This document shows positions 45,469-54,835 of a DNA stretch of 64,000 nt, piece after piece (position 1 is the stretch's first letter; each line of letters begins with the position of its first letter). The notes under the pieces were generated by a model. It was not told where the DNA came from. It made no database searches and worked only from the letters and a program-made list of their open reading frames with translations. Position numbers and translations under genes: made by a program. This DNA comes from Variovorax sp. KK3. Its GTDB lineage: Bacteria; Pseudomonadota; Gammaproteobacteria; Burkholderiales; Burkholderiaceae_C. Where the stretch lies: contig NZ_LYVO01000029.1 in the NCBI RefSeq assembly GCF_001984055.1, positions 1 to 64,000 on the forward strand, read 5' to 3'.

Positions 45469-46557
45469 GCGCGGGATGCGCCCCTGCACGCCCTCGGCCA
45501 GCCAGTTCATCGACAGGATCTTGTCGTCGGGCAGCACTACGCCCTTGGCGATAACGACCCGGCCCTCGTTGTCACGCACGTCCTCGGCTGCCTGGAACAC
45601 CTGCAGCTTGCCGCTCGCGATGTCGGCCTGGCGCGCCAGCACCTCGTCCTGCACGGCCTTCGGCACCTTGGGGCCGAAGTCGCCGACGCGGATCATTCCT
45701 TCCTTGACGCCGCCCCAGACTTTCGACGACTTCCAGCTGCCGTCGAGCACGGCCTTGGCGCGCTGGGCGTAATAGCCGCCCCACTGGTGGGTGACGGCGA
45801 CGATCTGCGCATCAGGCGCCACCTTGCGCATGTCGGAGTGGTAGGCAATCGCCAGCTTGCCGCGCTCCTGCGCCGCCGCCATGACCGCGGTGGAGCCGGT
45901 GTGGAAGGCGATCACGTCCACGTCCTGGTTGAACAGCGTCATGGCCGCATCGCGCTCACGGGGCGGGTCGAACCAGGCGTCGAGCCACACCACCTTCACC
46001 TGCGCCTTCGGGTCGACCGAGCGCATGCCCAGCGTGAACGCGTTGATGCCCTGCAGCACCTCGGGGATGGGGAAGCCGGCCACGTAGCCGGCCACGTGCG
46101 TCTTCGTCATGCGCCCGGCCGCCACGCCGGCCAAATAGCGGCCCTGGTAGTAGCGCGCGTTCGCGGTGGCGACGTTGGGTGCTTCCTTGTAGCCGGTGAT
46201 CGACTCGAACTTCACGTCGGGGAAGTCGCGCGCCACCTTGAGCGTGGGCTCCATGTAGCCGAAGCTCGGCGTGAAGATCAATTTGTTGCCCTGTTGCGCG
46301 AGGTCGCGGATCACGCGCTCGGCATCGGCGCCCTCAGGCACGTTTTCGACGAAGGTGGTCTTCACCTTGCCGCCGAGCGCTGCCTCGACGGCTTTGCGGC
46401 CGTCCTCATGCTGGCGCACCCAACCGGCATCGGTGATGGGCGCGACGTAGACGAAGCCGATCTTGAGCGGATCGGCCGCGGGCTTCGCGGGCTGGGAAAA
46501 AGACGGCGATATCCAACAACAAGCGGCCGCGAATGCGGCTGCGAGGTTTTTGTACAT
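45466..46557 (-). CDS. BMP-family nucleoside ABC transporter binding protein
   Basis: This 363-residue periplasmic protein has an N-terminal signal peptide (residues 1-23), then the Bmp/PnrA-like pattern IGFVYVAPITDAGWVRQHEDGR and FTPSFGYMEPTLKVA. Bmp proteins bind purine nucleosides. It is clearly paralogous to the protein at 62883-63998. No permease or ATPase gene adjoins it. It fits purine scavenging with the nearby guanine deaminase. Confidence 0.88.
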   Translation of the reverse strand: MYKNLAAAFAAACCWISPSFSQPAKPAADPLKIGFVYVAPITDAGWVRQHEDGRKAVEAALGGKVKTTFVENVPEGADAERVIRDLAQQGNKLIFTPSFGYMEPTLKVARDFPDVKFESITGYKEAPNVATANARYYQGRYLAGVAAGRMTKTHVAGYVAGFPIPEVLQGINAFTLGMRSVDPKAQVKVVWLDAWFDPPRERDAAMTLFNQDVDVIAFHTGSTAVMAAAQERGKLAIAYHSDMRKVAPDAQIVAVTHQWGGYYAQRAKAVLDGSWKSSKVWGGVKEGMIRVGDFGPKVPKAVQDEVLARQADIASGKLQVFQAAEDVRDNEGRVVIAKGVVLPDDKILSMNWLAEGVQGRIPR

Positions 46558-46581
46558 GGTGTTCCTCTACATGGCCCCGAC

Positions 46582-46614
46582 AAAAAAATCGGCGCTGCGG
46601 GGCAGCAGCGCCGA
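46582..46614 (-). terminator. Rho-independent terminator of the EamA transporter gene
   Basis: TCGGCGCTGC (46589-46598) and GCAGCGCCGA (46605-46614) form a perfect 10-bp stem. On the minus strand it is followed by seven U residues (46582-46588 are A on the plus strand). It lies after the EamA stop at 46667 and before the BMP gene, separating the two transcripts. Confidence 0.92.
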
Positions 46615-46666
46615 GGCGGCATTTTAGCGGGCGCCTGTCGCACCGTTCCATCGCCGGCCGCGCGCC

Positions 46667-47503
46667 TCAGCCGAGCCGGATCAGCACCGACCCCGCCGTC
46701 GCAATCAGCACCGCCAGCGGCACGCGGCGGTCCAGCGGCTCCTTCAGGATCACGACCGCGATCACCGCGGCGAAGATCGCGCTCGTGTCGCGCAGCGCCG
46801 CGCCCAGGGCGATGGGCGCGTGCTGGAAGACCCAAAGGATGAGCAGGTACGACGCCATGGCCGCCACGCCTGCCGGCACGGCCTGCGGCCACTGGTCCGC
46901 GAGGCCGGCCAGGCGTGCGCCCGCGCGACGCTGCAGCCAGGCGAAGGTGATGGCGTTCACGACGGTGAGTGCCGCCCCGTAGGCCAGCGGCGACTGCGCC
47001 TGCCGCACGCCCTGCGCATCGCAGACCGCGTAGCCGGCCCCGAAGGCGCCCGCCGCCAGGATCCAGCCCAAGGCCGGCCGCTTCAACGCGCCTTCACGCC
47101 CGCCGCCCAGTGCCAGCATCAGCATGGCCGCGCTCACCAGGCCGACGCCGATGATGGCCAGCGGCGCCGGCTTCTCGCCCGCCACGGCCGCCGCCAGCGG
47201 CAGCACCAGCAGCACCGATGACGCCCGCGCCATCGGGTAGACCATGCCGAAGCCCGCATGCGAATAGCCGCGCAGCAAGGCCGCCACCGCGCCCATGTTC
47301 AGCGCCACCGAGGCGACGATCCAGGGCCAGGCGGCCAGTGGCGGCAGGCCGGCCCATGCCAGCATCGGCATGGCGATCAGCGCCGATACCGCCATCTGCG
47401 CCAGCATGGCCTGCGCCGGGTGGGGGTTGGCCTTGATCGCCGCGTTCCAGGCCGCGTGCAGCACGGCGCTCAGCAGCGCGGCGCCGACCATCAGTTTGTC
47501 CAT
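46667..47503 (-). CDS. EamA-family (DMT) transporter
   Basis: This 278-residue inner-membrane protein has about ten hydrophobic segments arranged as two five-helix halves, typical of the drug/metabolite transporter superfamily; the end PLAVLIATAGSVLIRLG is the usual DMT terminus. The substrate is unknown. It is followed by a strong terminator, so it is transcribed alone. Confidence 0.85.
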   Translation of the reverse strand: MDKLMVGAALLSAVLHAAWNAAIKANPHPAQAMLAQMAVSALIAMPMLAWAGLPPLAAWPWIVASVALNMGAVAALLRGYSHAGFGMVYPMARASSVLLVLPLAAAVAGEKPAPLAIIGVGLVSAAMLMLALGGGREGALKRPALGWILAAGAFGAGYAVCDAQGVRQAQSPLAYGAALTVVNAITFAWLQRRAGARLAGLADQWPQAVPAGVAAMASYLLILWVFQHAPIALGAALRDTSAIFAAVIAVVILKEPLDRRVPLAVLIATAGSVLIRLG

Positions 47504-47838
47504 GCGGGCTGTCGACCCTCAGCAGCCCGGCCGGCGCGCGGGCTTGCCCTTGCCACGGCTCGGCGAGCCGGCGGACGGGCGCGCGGGTGTGTTCATCGCT
47601 TCGAGTCTCCTTGCCGGCGACTGGGCGCCTGGCCGGCTCGCGATCTTAGGGGACGCGTGTTCCGCGCAGAGGCTGCTCGCACACCGGGTGCGGCATGCGC
47701 ACCACGCCCCGATGCGAATCTGCAACGCCACCATGGCAGCAGTGACTTTGTTCACGCCATCGCCATGCGGCCGCAACGGCGCGGCAGTAGGATGCAGAAG
47801 CACAACGCTCTTCGGCGTTCGTTGGAATCGGGCAGGTC
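47504..47838. other. Intergenic region, no gene recognised
   Basis: This 335-bp gap separates the divergent EamA gene from the small secreted protein at 47839. A very short basic open frame (25 codons, 47521-47595 minus) is not convincing. No clear promoter, palindrome or RNA motif was identified. Confidence 0.5.
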
Positions 47839-48222
47839 ATGAAAGCGCGCATCGAACTGGGAGCACTCTTGTCGGCATCCGTCTTCGGCATCTGGCTGCC
47901 GGCCGAGGCGCAGACCACACGGCAGTCGGCAGCGCCGACCGCCGCCGAACAGCAGGAGGCCGACTGGCGGGTCATCGCCGCGCGCTGCGGGACCCCGGCC
48001 TTCGAGAAGGCCTTCTACAAGGAATCCCGCGCGGCCGTCAGCGCCGGACTCATCAATAAAAACCGCCCGCCGGCCGACGTCGAAAAATCGGTCGAAGCGC
48101 TGCGCCGCAGCCCCTTCGTGCTGGTGGCCAGCAACGCGGACTGCCCCAATCAGCTGGCCCAGCTCAAAGAGCTGCAGAAGAGCCGCCAGGGCCTGGTGCG
48201 AACCGGTCGCAACCGGCCCTGA
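47839..48222 (+). CDS. Small exported protein of unknown function
   Basis: This 127-residue protein has a short signal-like N-terminus (MKARIELGALLSASVFGIWLPAEAQ, cleavage near residue 24), then a mostly helical, charged sequence with two Cys about 48 residues apart that may form a disulfide. No domain was recognised. It converges on the CMD gene, 13 bases away. Confidence 0.65.
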   Translation: MKARIELGALLSASVFGIWLPAEAQTTRQSAAPTAAEQQEADWRVIAARCGTPAFEKAFYKESRAAVSAGLINKNRPPADVEKSVEALRRSPFVLVASNADCPNQLAQLKELQKSRQGLVRTGRNRP

Positions 48223-48235
48223 GCGCCCGGCGGGC

Positions 48236-48652
48236 TCAGTCCCCGCCCGAGACGGTTTCCGTCGCCTTCGCCGTTTCGATTGCCTGCATCTCCTCGCACA
48301 GGATGGGCACGGCCAGGTTGCAGGCGTGGATGCCCATCACCGTCGTGAGCTGGATGACTTCCAGCACCTCCTCCGGTGTGGCGCCGAGCTTGAGCGCGTT
48401 CTTCATGTGCCGGCGCACGCCCGGCGCATAGAGATGCGTGGTGGCAGCGTTGATGGCCACCAGCACGAGTTCCTTGAACTTCGCCGGCAGCGGGCCGTTG
48501 CGGTGCGGAACGCTGCGAAAAGCCAGGTAGGCCTCCATGAACTCGGGATCGAGCTCGCGCAACTGGTCCCACAGTGGGTTCCAGTCGCCGCGCGCGATGT
48601 GGTCGTCGCAATGCGGCGTGGCCGTCTTGGTGTCGGTCGGGTTTGCGGTCAT
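48236..48652 (-). CDS. Carboxymuconolactone-decarboxylase-family protein
   Basis: This 138-residue all-helical protein has the CMD/AhpD-like core (ATTHLYAPGVRRHMKNALKLGATPEEV), but lacks the AhpD CxxC redox pair, so it resembles the non-redox CMD branch. It is the last gene of an operon Bug - ThDP enzyme - GMC oxidoreductase - CMD, 14 bases after the GMC stop. Its reaction is unknown; it may decarboxylate or isomerise a small metabolite. Confidence 0.82.
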   Translation of the reverse strand: MTANPTDTKTATPHCDDHIARGDWNPLWDQLRELDPEFMEAYLAFRSVPHRNGPLPAKFKELVLVAINAATTHLYAPGVRRHMKNALKLGATPEEVLEVIQLTTVMGIHACNLAVPILCEEMQAIETAKATETVSGGD

Positions 48653-48666
48653 CGGATCGCTCCTGG

Positions 48667-50313
48667 CTACCACCGGCCCGCATCCGCGAGCAGCATCTCG
48701 GATGCCTTCTCGCCGATCATCAGCGCCGGTGCGTTGGTGTTCGACGACGCGATGGTCGGCATCACGGACGCATCCGCGACGCGCAAGCCCGCGATGCCGT
48801 GGACGCGCAGGCGCGAGTCGAGCACCGAGTCGGTGGAATCCCTCCCCATGCGGCAGGTGCCGACCGTGTGCCACGCCGTCTGGCCGCTTTCGCGGGCGTA
48901 ATCCAGCAGGGCCCCGTCGGCGGTGGCGCCGGCGCCGGGCCGCTGCTCGGCGATCACCACCTTGCCGAGCGACTTCTGGTGCGCGATGCGGCGAACCAGC
49001 TTCAGCAGGTCGACCGTCGCGCGCCGATCGGCCTCCTCGGCCAGGTAGTTGGGCTGGATGCGCGGCGGCGCTTTCGGATCGGCGCTGGCGCAGTGGATGC
49101 TGCCGCGCGAGGCCGGATACAGCACGAAGCCGCCGATCGAAAAGCCGGACCACGGGTCGATGCCGGCACCCTTCGTGCGCGAGTAGCGGTCCTTCCCACT
49201 GATGTGGTACACGCGGATCATCACGTCCGGACGGCCGTTGGCCGATGCGGTGCGCGTGATGGCATGCGCTGTCGACGACGTATTGGCGAGCAGCCCCTTG
49301 CGCTGGAAGAGGTATTGCAGCGCGGTCTTCACCTTGACGTACGGGCTTCGCATCAGGTCGTTGATGGTTTCCGGCACGCTGGTGCGGTAGGTGCACCGCA
49401 CCTGAAGGTGGTCGCTCATGTGCTCGCCGACCGACGGCAGGTCGCGCCGCACTTCGATGCCGAGCGCCTGCAGCCGCGCCGCATCGCCGATGCCCGACAG
49501 CTCGAGCAATTGCGGCGATTGAACGGCACCCGCACTGAGCACGACCTCGCAGCGCGCACGTGCGGTGTGCACGCGGCCTTCGTGTTCGAACTCGACGCCC
49601 ACGCAGCGCTGGCCCTCGAGCAGCACGCGGTGAACGATCGCGCCGGTGCGCACCACCAGGTTGCTGCGCTGGCGTGCCGGCTTCAGGTACGCGACGGCGG
49701 CGCTCCAGCGGCGCCCGTTGTGGGCCGTCTGCTCGAGGTAGCGCACGCCTTCGTAGCTGACCGCGTTGTAGTCGGGCGTGCTTTCGATGCCCGCCTCGCC
49801 GCACGCGTGCACGAAGGCCTCGGAGATCGTGTCGCGCTCGCGCGCAGCGCGGTCGGTGATGCGCACCGGACCGTCGTGGCCACGCAGCGGGTTGTCGGTG
49901 AACGGATTGGATTCGAGCCGCTTGAAGTACGGCAACAGTTGCTCGAAGCGCCATCCCTCGATGCCACGGTCCGTCCAGCCGTCGTATTCGCGCGGGTCGC
50001 CCCACACGTAGGCCATGCCGTTCAGCGCGCTCGAACCACCGAGCACCTTGCCGCGCGGCCAGTAGATCGACTGGCCCTGCATCGAAGCCTGGGGTTCGGT
50101 CTGGAACTTCCAGGCATAGCGTTCGTCGGTGAGCAGCTTGCCCACGCCCAGCGGGATATGGATCCACATGTGGTTGTCCGCGCCGCCTCCTTCGAGCAGC
50201 AGCACGCGGTGCCTGCCGCTTTCGGTCAGTCGCGAGGCCAGCACGCAGCCGGCCGAACCCGCGCCGACCACGATGTAGTCGTAGGTTTCCACGGAAGATG
50301 GTTCACCGGTCAT
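48667..50313 (-). CDS. GMC-family FAD-dependent alcohol dehydrogenase
   Basis: This 548-residue flavoprotein has the N-terminal FAD motif DYIVVGAGSAGCVLASRL (residues 11-28), GMC signature stretches (GKVLGGSSALNGMAYVWGDP) and the active-site His in WHTVGTCRM with the Asn in SSNTNAPALMIGEKASE. It oxidises an alcohol to an aldehyde. Its ATG overlaps the stop of the ThDP gene (ATGA), so the two are coupled; the product aldehyde may feed the ThDP enzyme. Confidence 0.85.
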   Translation of the reverse strand: MTGEPSSVETYDYIVVGAGSAGCVLASRLTESGRHRVLLLEGGGADNHMWIHIPLGVGKLLTDERYAWKFQTEPQASMQGQSIYWPRGKVLGGSSALNGMAYVWGDPREYDGWTDRGIEGWRFEQLLPYFKRLESNPFTDNPLRGHDGPVRITDRAARERDTISEAFVHACGEAGIESTPDYNAVSYEGVRYLEQTAHNGRRWSAAVAYLKPARQRSNLVVRTGAIVHRVLLEGQRCVGVEFEHEGRVHTARARCEVVLSAGAVQSPQLLELSGIGDAARLQALGIEVRRDLPSVGEHMSDHLQVRCTYRTSVPETINDLMRSPYVKVKTALQYLFQRKGLLANTSSTAHAITRTASANGRPDVMIRVYHISGKDRYSRTKGAGIDPWSGFSIGGFVLYPASRGSIHCASADPKAPPRIQPNYLAEEADRRATVDLLKLVRRIAHQKSLGKVVIAEQRPGAGATADGALLDYARESGQTAWHTVGTCRMGRDSTDSVLDSRLRVHGIAGLRVADASVMPTIASSNTNAPALMIGEKASEMLLADAGRW

Positions 50314-52001
50314 GCGGACTTGTCCCGGTGCTTGAACGAATCCCGGCGAAAGCTGTAGAGGGCGTTCGGGTCGACCTTCACGTCCACCACCGCGGGCCTG
50401 CCGCACGCCACCGCAGCGGCGACCGTGCCGGCGAGGTCCGCGGCGCGATCCACCCGGAAGCCCTTCGCGCCCCACAGTTCAGCCAGTTGATCGTAGGGCG
50501 GGTTCGGCACGTCGGCGCCGATGTAGCGCTCGCCGAAGAAGTCGCGCTGGTATGCTTTTTCCGCACCCCAGCAGCCGTTGTTCATGACGATGCAGACGGT
50601 GTTGATGCCGTGAGCGACCGCCGTGCCGATCTCCGACGCGGTCATGCCGAAGCCGCCATCGCCCATCAGGCTGATCACCGTGCGATCCGGCGTGGCGAGC
50701 TTCACTCCCAGGCCGCAGGCGTAAGAGAAACCGACCAGCCCGAAATCCAGCGGCGTGAAAAGAGCCGGCGGCTGGGCGTAGCGCAGTTTGTCGGTGGCCT
50801 GCAGGCACAGGGTGCCGGCATCCATGGTGTAGATGCAGTCGTCGGGCAGCACGTCTCTCAGCGTCTTGAAAAGGAAGCCGGGTTGCAGCGGGTCCGTCCC
50901 CTGTCCCGCGTCGACGTCCTGCTTTTCGAGAAAGGCCTTGCGCCGGTCCATGAACGTCGTGGCCCAGTCACCCGCCAGGCTGCCGTCATGGCCTCGGAGC
51001 GCCGCACCCAGATCGCGCGCCACCGCGCCTGCCTCGCCGAAGAGGCCGAGCGCGACCGGGAAGAAGCGCCCGATGGCCGTCGGCTCGTTCTCCACCTGGA
51101 TGATCCGCGCGTTGCGGTTGAGGTTGTCGAACGAATAGAACGTGGTGTTGAAGCCCAGCCGCGTGCCGAGCGCGAGGATGACGTCGGCCGTGCGCGCGAG
51201 TTCGGACGCAACCACGTTGCCGCGCGGCCCCATCTGGCCCGCGTAAAGCGGGTGCGTACAGGGAATCGCGTCGCCGTGGCCTGGCGACGTGACGACTGGT
51301 GCGTTCAACATCTCGGCCAGCGCAAGCACCGCCGCATGGTGGCGCCCGTTCTTGACGCCGCCGCCGGCGAGGATCAACGGATTCTTCGCGCCGCGCAGCA
51401 AATCGGCTGCCTGCTCGATGGCTTCACGGCTCGCGGTGAACGACCCGTCGAAGTGCATGCTGCCGGCGCGCGCAGCGAAGTCGAACTCGGCGCTTTCTGC
51501 GAGCAGGTCGCGCGGCAGGTTCAGCAACACCGGCCCGCGACGCGGCGACAGCGCCGTACGAAAAGCCTCGCCCATCATCTCGGGAATGCGTGCGGTCTGC
51601 GTCAGCGTCCACGTCTTCTTGGTGACCGGACGGAAGAGCGCCTGCTGGTCGACCTCCTGGAATGCATCGCGGTACACGTGCGCCGACGACAGCGAGCCTG
51701 CCAGCGCGACCACGGGCGAATACGCCGCGTGCGCCTGGGCCAGCCCGGTGACCAGGTTGGTCGCGCCCGGCCCGTTCTGCCCGGCCAGGAAGACGCCCGC
51801 CGTGCCCTTGGCGCGTGCGTAGCCGTCGGCCATGTGCACGCCGGTGCGCTCGTCGCGCACGCCGATGAAGTCGATCGAGCGCGCGTCGTAGAGCGCATCG
51901 AAGATCTCCATGCCGGCCGAGCCGATGAGGCCGAAGACGTGGCCGGTCTTTTCGGCCTCGAGCGATTCGACGATGGCCTGGCCACCCGTCATTCTTTGCA
52001 T
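50310..52001 (-). CDS. ThDP-dependent enzyme, acetolactate-synthase/Xsc-like
   Basis: This 563-residue protein has the three ThDP-family domains: N-terminal PYR domain with catalytic Glu in RDERTG (51), a central domain, and a C-terminal PP domain with GDGGFGM...NN. Features such as GLIGSAGM, AGQNGPGATN, FQEVDQQALF and WGAEKAY resemble sulfoacetaldehyde acetyltransferase (Xsc) more than biosynthetic acetolactate synthases, but no phosphotransacetylase gene is adjacent. The reaction is not certain. It lies in an operon with Bug, GMC and CMD genes under a GntR regulator. Confidence 0.78.
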   Translation of the reverse strand: MQRMTGGQAIVESLEAEKTGHVFGLIGSAGMEIFDALYDARSIDFIGVRDERTGVHMADGYARAKGTAGVFLAGQNGPGATNLVTGLAQAHAAYSPVVALAGSLSSAHVYRDAFQEVDQQALFRPVTKKTWTLTQTARIPEMMGEAFRTALSPRRGPVLLNLPRDLLAESAEFDFAARAGSMHFDGSFTASREAIEQAADLLRGAKNPLILAGGGVKNGRHHAAVLALAEMLNAPVVTSPGHGDAIPCTHPLYAGQMGPRGNVVASELARTADVILALGTRLGFNTTFYSFDNLNRNARIIQVENEPTAIGRFFPVALGLFGEAGAVARDLGAALRGHDGSLAGDWATTFMDRRKAFLEKQDVDAGQGTDPLQPGFLFKTLRDVLPDDCIYTMDAGTLCLQATDKLRYAQPPALFTPLDFGLVGFSYACGLGVKLATPDRTVISLMGDGGFGMTASEIGTAVAHGINTVCIVMNNGCWGAEKAYQRDFFGERYIGADVPNPPYDQLAELWGAKGFRVDRAADLAGTVAAAVACGRPAVVDVKVDPNALYSFRRDSFKHRDKSA

Positions 52002-52011
52002 GCTGGTTCTC

Positions 52012-53019
52012 CTATTCGGGCTGGATGCCGCTGGCCTGCACGAGGCGGGCGGTCTTCTTGATGTCTGCGGAAATCATCCGGTCGAAGTCGCCGAGCGTGA
52101 GCCGGGATGCGATGAGTCCCTGCGACTTGAGCTTGTCGGCAACCTCGGGCGTCTCCGTCACCTTGACGAACTGGGCCGCCAGCGATTCCATGATGGGCTT
52201 GGGCGTCTTCGACGACATCACCAGCGCGTACCAGATGCTCGAGTCGAAGCCGGGCACGCCCTGTTCGGCCACCGTCGGCACGTCGGGCATGGAGGGCGAT
52301 CGCTGCGGACTGGTGACCGCGAGCGCACGCAGCCGTCCCGACTTGATGAAGGATTGCGCCAGCGCGATCGGTGGAAAGGCCGTGTCGAGCCGGCCGGCGA
52401 CGACCTCGTTGACCGCCTCCTGCACGCCCTTGTACGGGATATGCAGCAACTCCACGCCTTCTTCCGCCGCGAAGTAGGCGCCGGTCAGGTGGGTGGCGGC
52501 GCCGACGCCGGCGGAGCCGTAGGTCATCTCCCGCGGCTTCTTCTTGGCCGCCGCCACGAATTCGGCCAGCGTCTTCGCGGGATGGTCGTCGCGCACCACG
52601 ACGAGGCTGGGTGAAGACGCCAGCAAGGCCAGCCCCGAGAAGTCCTTTTCGGTGTCGTAGGGCAGCTTGAGCTTGAGCGCCGGATTCGCCGCGTGGGCCG
52701 ACGACACGAAGAGCATCGTATGGCCGTCGGCCGGCTGGCTCAGCAACATCTGCGATGCGGACACGCCACCGGCGCCCGGCCGGTTTTCCACCACCACCGA
52801 CTGCCCCAGCGGCAGCGCCAGCTTGTCGGCATAGATGCGCGCGATGATGTCGGTCAACGCGCCCGCCGTGAACGGCACGATGATGCGCACCGGCTTGGTG
52901 GGCATCCATGGTGAAGGCGACGGTGCCTGTTGCGATTGAGCCGTGCCCGGCAGCGACGCCCCGAGCCCGGCGGCGGCGAGCGCCGCGACGAAAGCGCGGC
53001 GCATGATCCTGTATTCCAT
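52012..53019 (-). CDS. Bug-family (TctC-like) periplasmic binding protein
   Basis: This 335-residue protein has a signal peptide with two Arg (MEYRIMRRAFVAALAAAG, cleavage near residue 29), then WMPTKPVRIIVPFTAGALTDIIAR, the Bug start. It captures an unknown carboxylate or sulfonate in the periplasm. It is the first gene of the ThDP/GMC/CMD operon, 10 bases before the ThDP start, and divergent from the GntR gene. Confidence 0.9.
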   Translation of the reverse strand: MEYRIMRRAFVAALAAAGLGASLPGTAQSQQAPSPSPWMPTKPVRIIVPFTAGALTDIIARIYADKLALPLGQSVVVENRPGAGGVSASQMLLSQPADGHTMLFVSSAHAANPALKLKLPYDTEKDFSGLALLASSPSLVVVRDDHPAKTLAEFVAAAKKKPREMTYGSAGVGAATHLTGAYFAAEEGVELLHIPYKGVQEAVNEVVAGRLDTAFPPIALAQSFIKSGRLRALAVTSPQRSPSMPDVPTVAEQGVPGFDSSIWYALVMSSKTPKPIMESLAAQFVKVTETPEVADKLKSQGLIASRLTLGDFDRMISADIKKTARLVQASGIQPE

Positions 53020-53037
53020 CGGCAGTCTCCGAATGTA

Positions 53038-53053
53038 TAAATGTCGACATTTA
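53038..53053. promoter_or_regulatory. Perfect 16-bp palindrome, likely GntR operator
   Basis: TAAATGTCGACATTTA reads the same on both strands. It sits 19 bases from the Bug start and 92 bases from the GntR start, inside an AT-rich patch that stands out in this DNA. FadR/VanR-type GntR proteins bind such palindromes; repression of both divergent genes is inferred. Confidence 0.75.
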
Positions 53054-53145
53054 AATTGTAGGCATCGCAACGCGGTTCGGTCAACCCGCCTTCCCGCGTC
53101 GAGCCTGCCGGGCATCACGATGCCGCTGCCTAGAATCGAGCCGCC

Positions 53146-53829
53146 ATGGACCCACGACTTTCCTCGCTGCAACTCACCCATACGCTGCCGCTGCAGGTTG
53201 CAGACCGAATCGGGCTGAGCATCGTCGAGGAATCGTTCGAGCCCGGCGAGCGCCTCAAGGAGACGGAGCTCGCAGAAACTTTCGGTGTGAGCCGCGCGAC
53301 GATCCGCGAGGCGCTTCGCATTCTCGAAAGCCGCCGGCTCGTGACCATCCAGCCTCAACGGGGCGCGCAGGTGACACGTCTGTCTGCCAAGGAACTCGAC
53401 GACTTCTTCGAGATCCGTGCCGTGTTGCTCGGCCATGGCAGCAGGCGCGCGGCAATGAACCGGTCCGACGACGAGGTGGCCGTGCTCCAGGCACGCCTGC
53501 AAGAGCTGGAAGCGCAGCGTGACGACCTCGACAACTACGTGCGCCTGAGCGGTGAACTCGTGTCCTACCTCATGCAGGTCTCGCGCAGCATCGCGCTCAC
53601 GGCCTACATCGACGACTTCTCGCAGCGCATCGGGCGCTACGTGCGGCTCGGCCTCACCACGCCGCGCCGTCGCCAGCAATCGATCGCGACGTGGCGCAAG
53701 CTCATCAAGGCCATCGTGGCCCAGGACGGCGACCTCGCAGAAGCGATTCACCGCAACCTGGCGCTCGAGAATCGCCAGGCAGCGCTGACCGAGTTTGCCC
53801 GGCGGACGACGTCCGACAAGCCGAGCTAG
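53146..53829 (+). CDS. GntR-family regulator (FCD domain)
   Basis: This 227-residue protein has an N-terminal winged helix (FGVSRATIREALRILESRRLVTIQPQRGAQV, about residues 45-75) and a helical C-terminal FCD ligand domain. It is divergent from the Bug/ThDP/GMC/CMD operon, with a perfect palindrome between, so it most likely represses that operon until the substrate or a metabolite binds. Its stop overlaps that of the convergent LysR gene. Confidence 0.87.
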   Translation: MDPRLSSLQLTHTLPLQVADRIGLSIVEESFEPGERLKETELAETFGVSRATIREALRILESRRLVTIQPQRGAQVTRLSAKELDDFFEIRAVLLGHGSRRAAMNRSDDEVAVLQARLQELEAQRDDLDNYVRLSGELVSYLMQVSRSIALTAYIDDFSQRIGRYVRLGLTTPRRRQQSIATWRKLIKAIVAQDGDLAEAIHRNLALENRQAALTEFARRTTSDKPS

Positions 53830-54755
53830 CGCCTGCGGCCCGCCGCAGTCGCTCGCTTCGCCTGCGGCGCCTGAGCCTGGCGCATCTCCTCGAACCACTC
53901 GACCACGCAGCGCGCCTCGGGCGTCGCGGCCGGCGCGACGCCGTAGTAGTAGCGCGTGAGCGGCATGCGCAGTTCGGGCAGCCCCGCCTGCAGCCGCCGC
54001 GACGCCAGGTCGTTCGCGAGCAGCGAGGCCGGTGCCAAGGCCAATCCCAGCCCGTCGACCGCCGCCTGCATCACGAAGTGCAGGTGGTCGAACTGCAGGC
54101 GCCCGGCCGGCCGGGTGCGGGGCGCGCCGAAGCGCTTGCGCCAGTCGTCCCAGTCACCCTTGCGCGTCTTGGCCGACAGCAGCACGTGCGACGAGAGCGC
54201 GCGCAGGTCGGCCAGCGGCTGCGCGGCGAACAGCGAGGGCGCGCCGACCACCATGACCTCGTCTTCGAGGAAAGGATGCACCTGCATCGCTTGCGGCCAG
54301 CCTTCGAGCCCGCGACGCACCGCCACGTCGAAGCCCTCGATCTCCTGCGACGGCCAGCGCGTGCTGGTGACGACCTGGGGCTCGATGTCGGGGTAGCGCT
54401 CGACGAAGTCGGGCAGGCGCGGGATCAGCCAGCGCAGCGCGAAAGATGGCCGGACGTTGATGCGCACGGCGGCGCGCCCGGTGGCCGGCTTTGCAAGCGC
54501 GCGTGCGGCGGCGCCGATCTGCTCGATGGCGGGCTCGACCTCCGCGTAGAACTGCTGGCCCTCGGCCGTCAGCGCGACCTGGCGGATGCGCCGCTCGAAG
54601 AGCGGCACGCCCAGGAATTCCTCGAGCGCCTTGACCTGGCGGCTCACCGCGCTGTGCGTGACGTGCAGTTCGGCCGCCGCCCGCGTGAAGCTCAGTTGCC
54701 GCGCCGCCGCCACGAAGACTCGGACGGCGTTCAATGGCGGCTCGCGGGATGGCAT
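53826..54755 (-). CDS. LysR-family regulator (GcvA-like)
   Basis: This 309-residue protein has the N-terminal winged helix RQLSFTRAAAELHVTHSAVSRQVKALEEFLG and a substrate-binding domain. The pattern PPLNAVRVFVAAAR with HSAVSRQVK is typical of the GcvA/AmpR-like subgroup. ATG 54755 was chosen; an upstream ATG at 54776 is possible. It is divergent from the MFS gene at 54836, the likely target. Confidence 0.83.
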   Translation of the reverse strand: MPSREPPLNAVRVFVAAARQLSFTRAAAELHVTHSAVSRQVKALEEFLGVPLFERRIRQVALTAEGQQFYAEVEPAIEQIGAAARALAKPATGRAAVRINVRPSFALRWLIPRLPDFVERYPDIEPQVVTSTRWPSQEIEGFDVAVRRGLEGWPQAMQVHPFLEDEVMVVGAPSLFAAQPLADLRALSSHVLLSAKTRKGDWDDWRKRFGAPRTRPAGRLQFDHLHFVMQAAVDGLGLALAPASLLANDLASRRLQAGLPELRMPLTRYYYGVAPAATPEARCVVEWFEEMRQAQAPQAKRATAAGRRR

Positions 54756-54835
54756 GCGTGCGATTTTGTCACGCATGCCGCGGCAGGAATGTCGTTTGTC
54801 GAAGACGCGATGGCGGCGCACCATCGCGGCCTTCG

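Noticed and set aside
47521..47595. 25-codon basic open frame on the minus strand
   Set aside because: It is too short, with low-complexity composition and no ribosome binding site.
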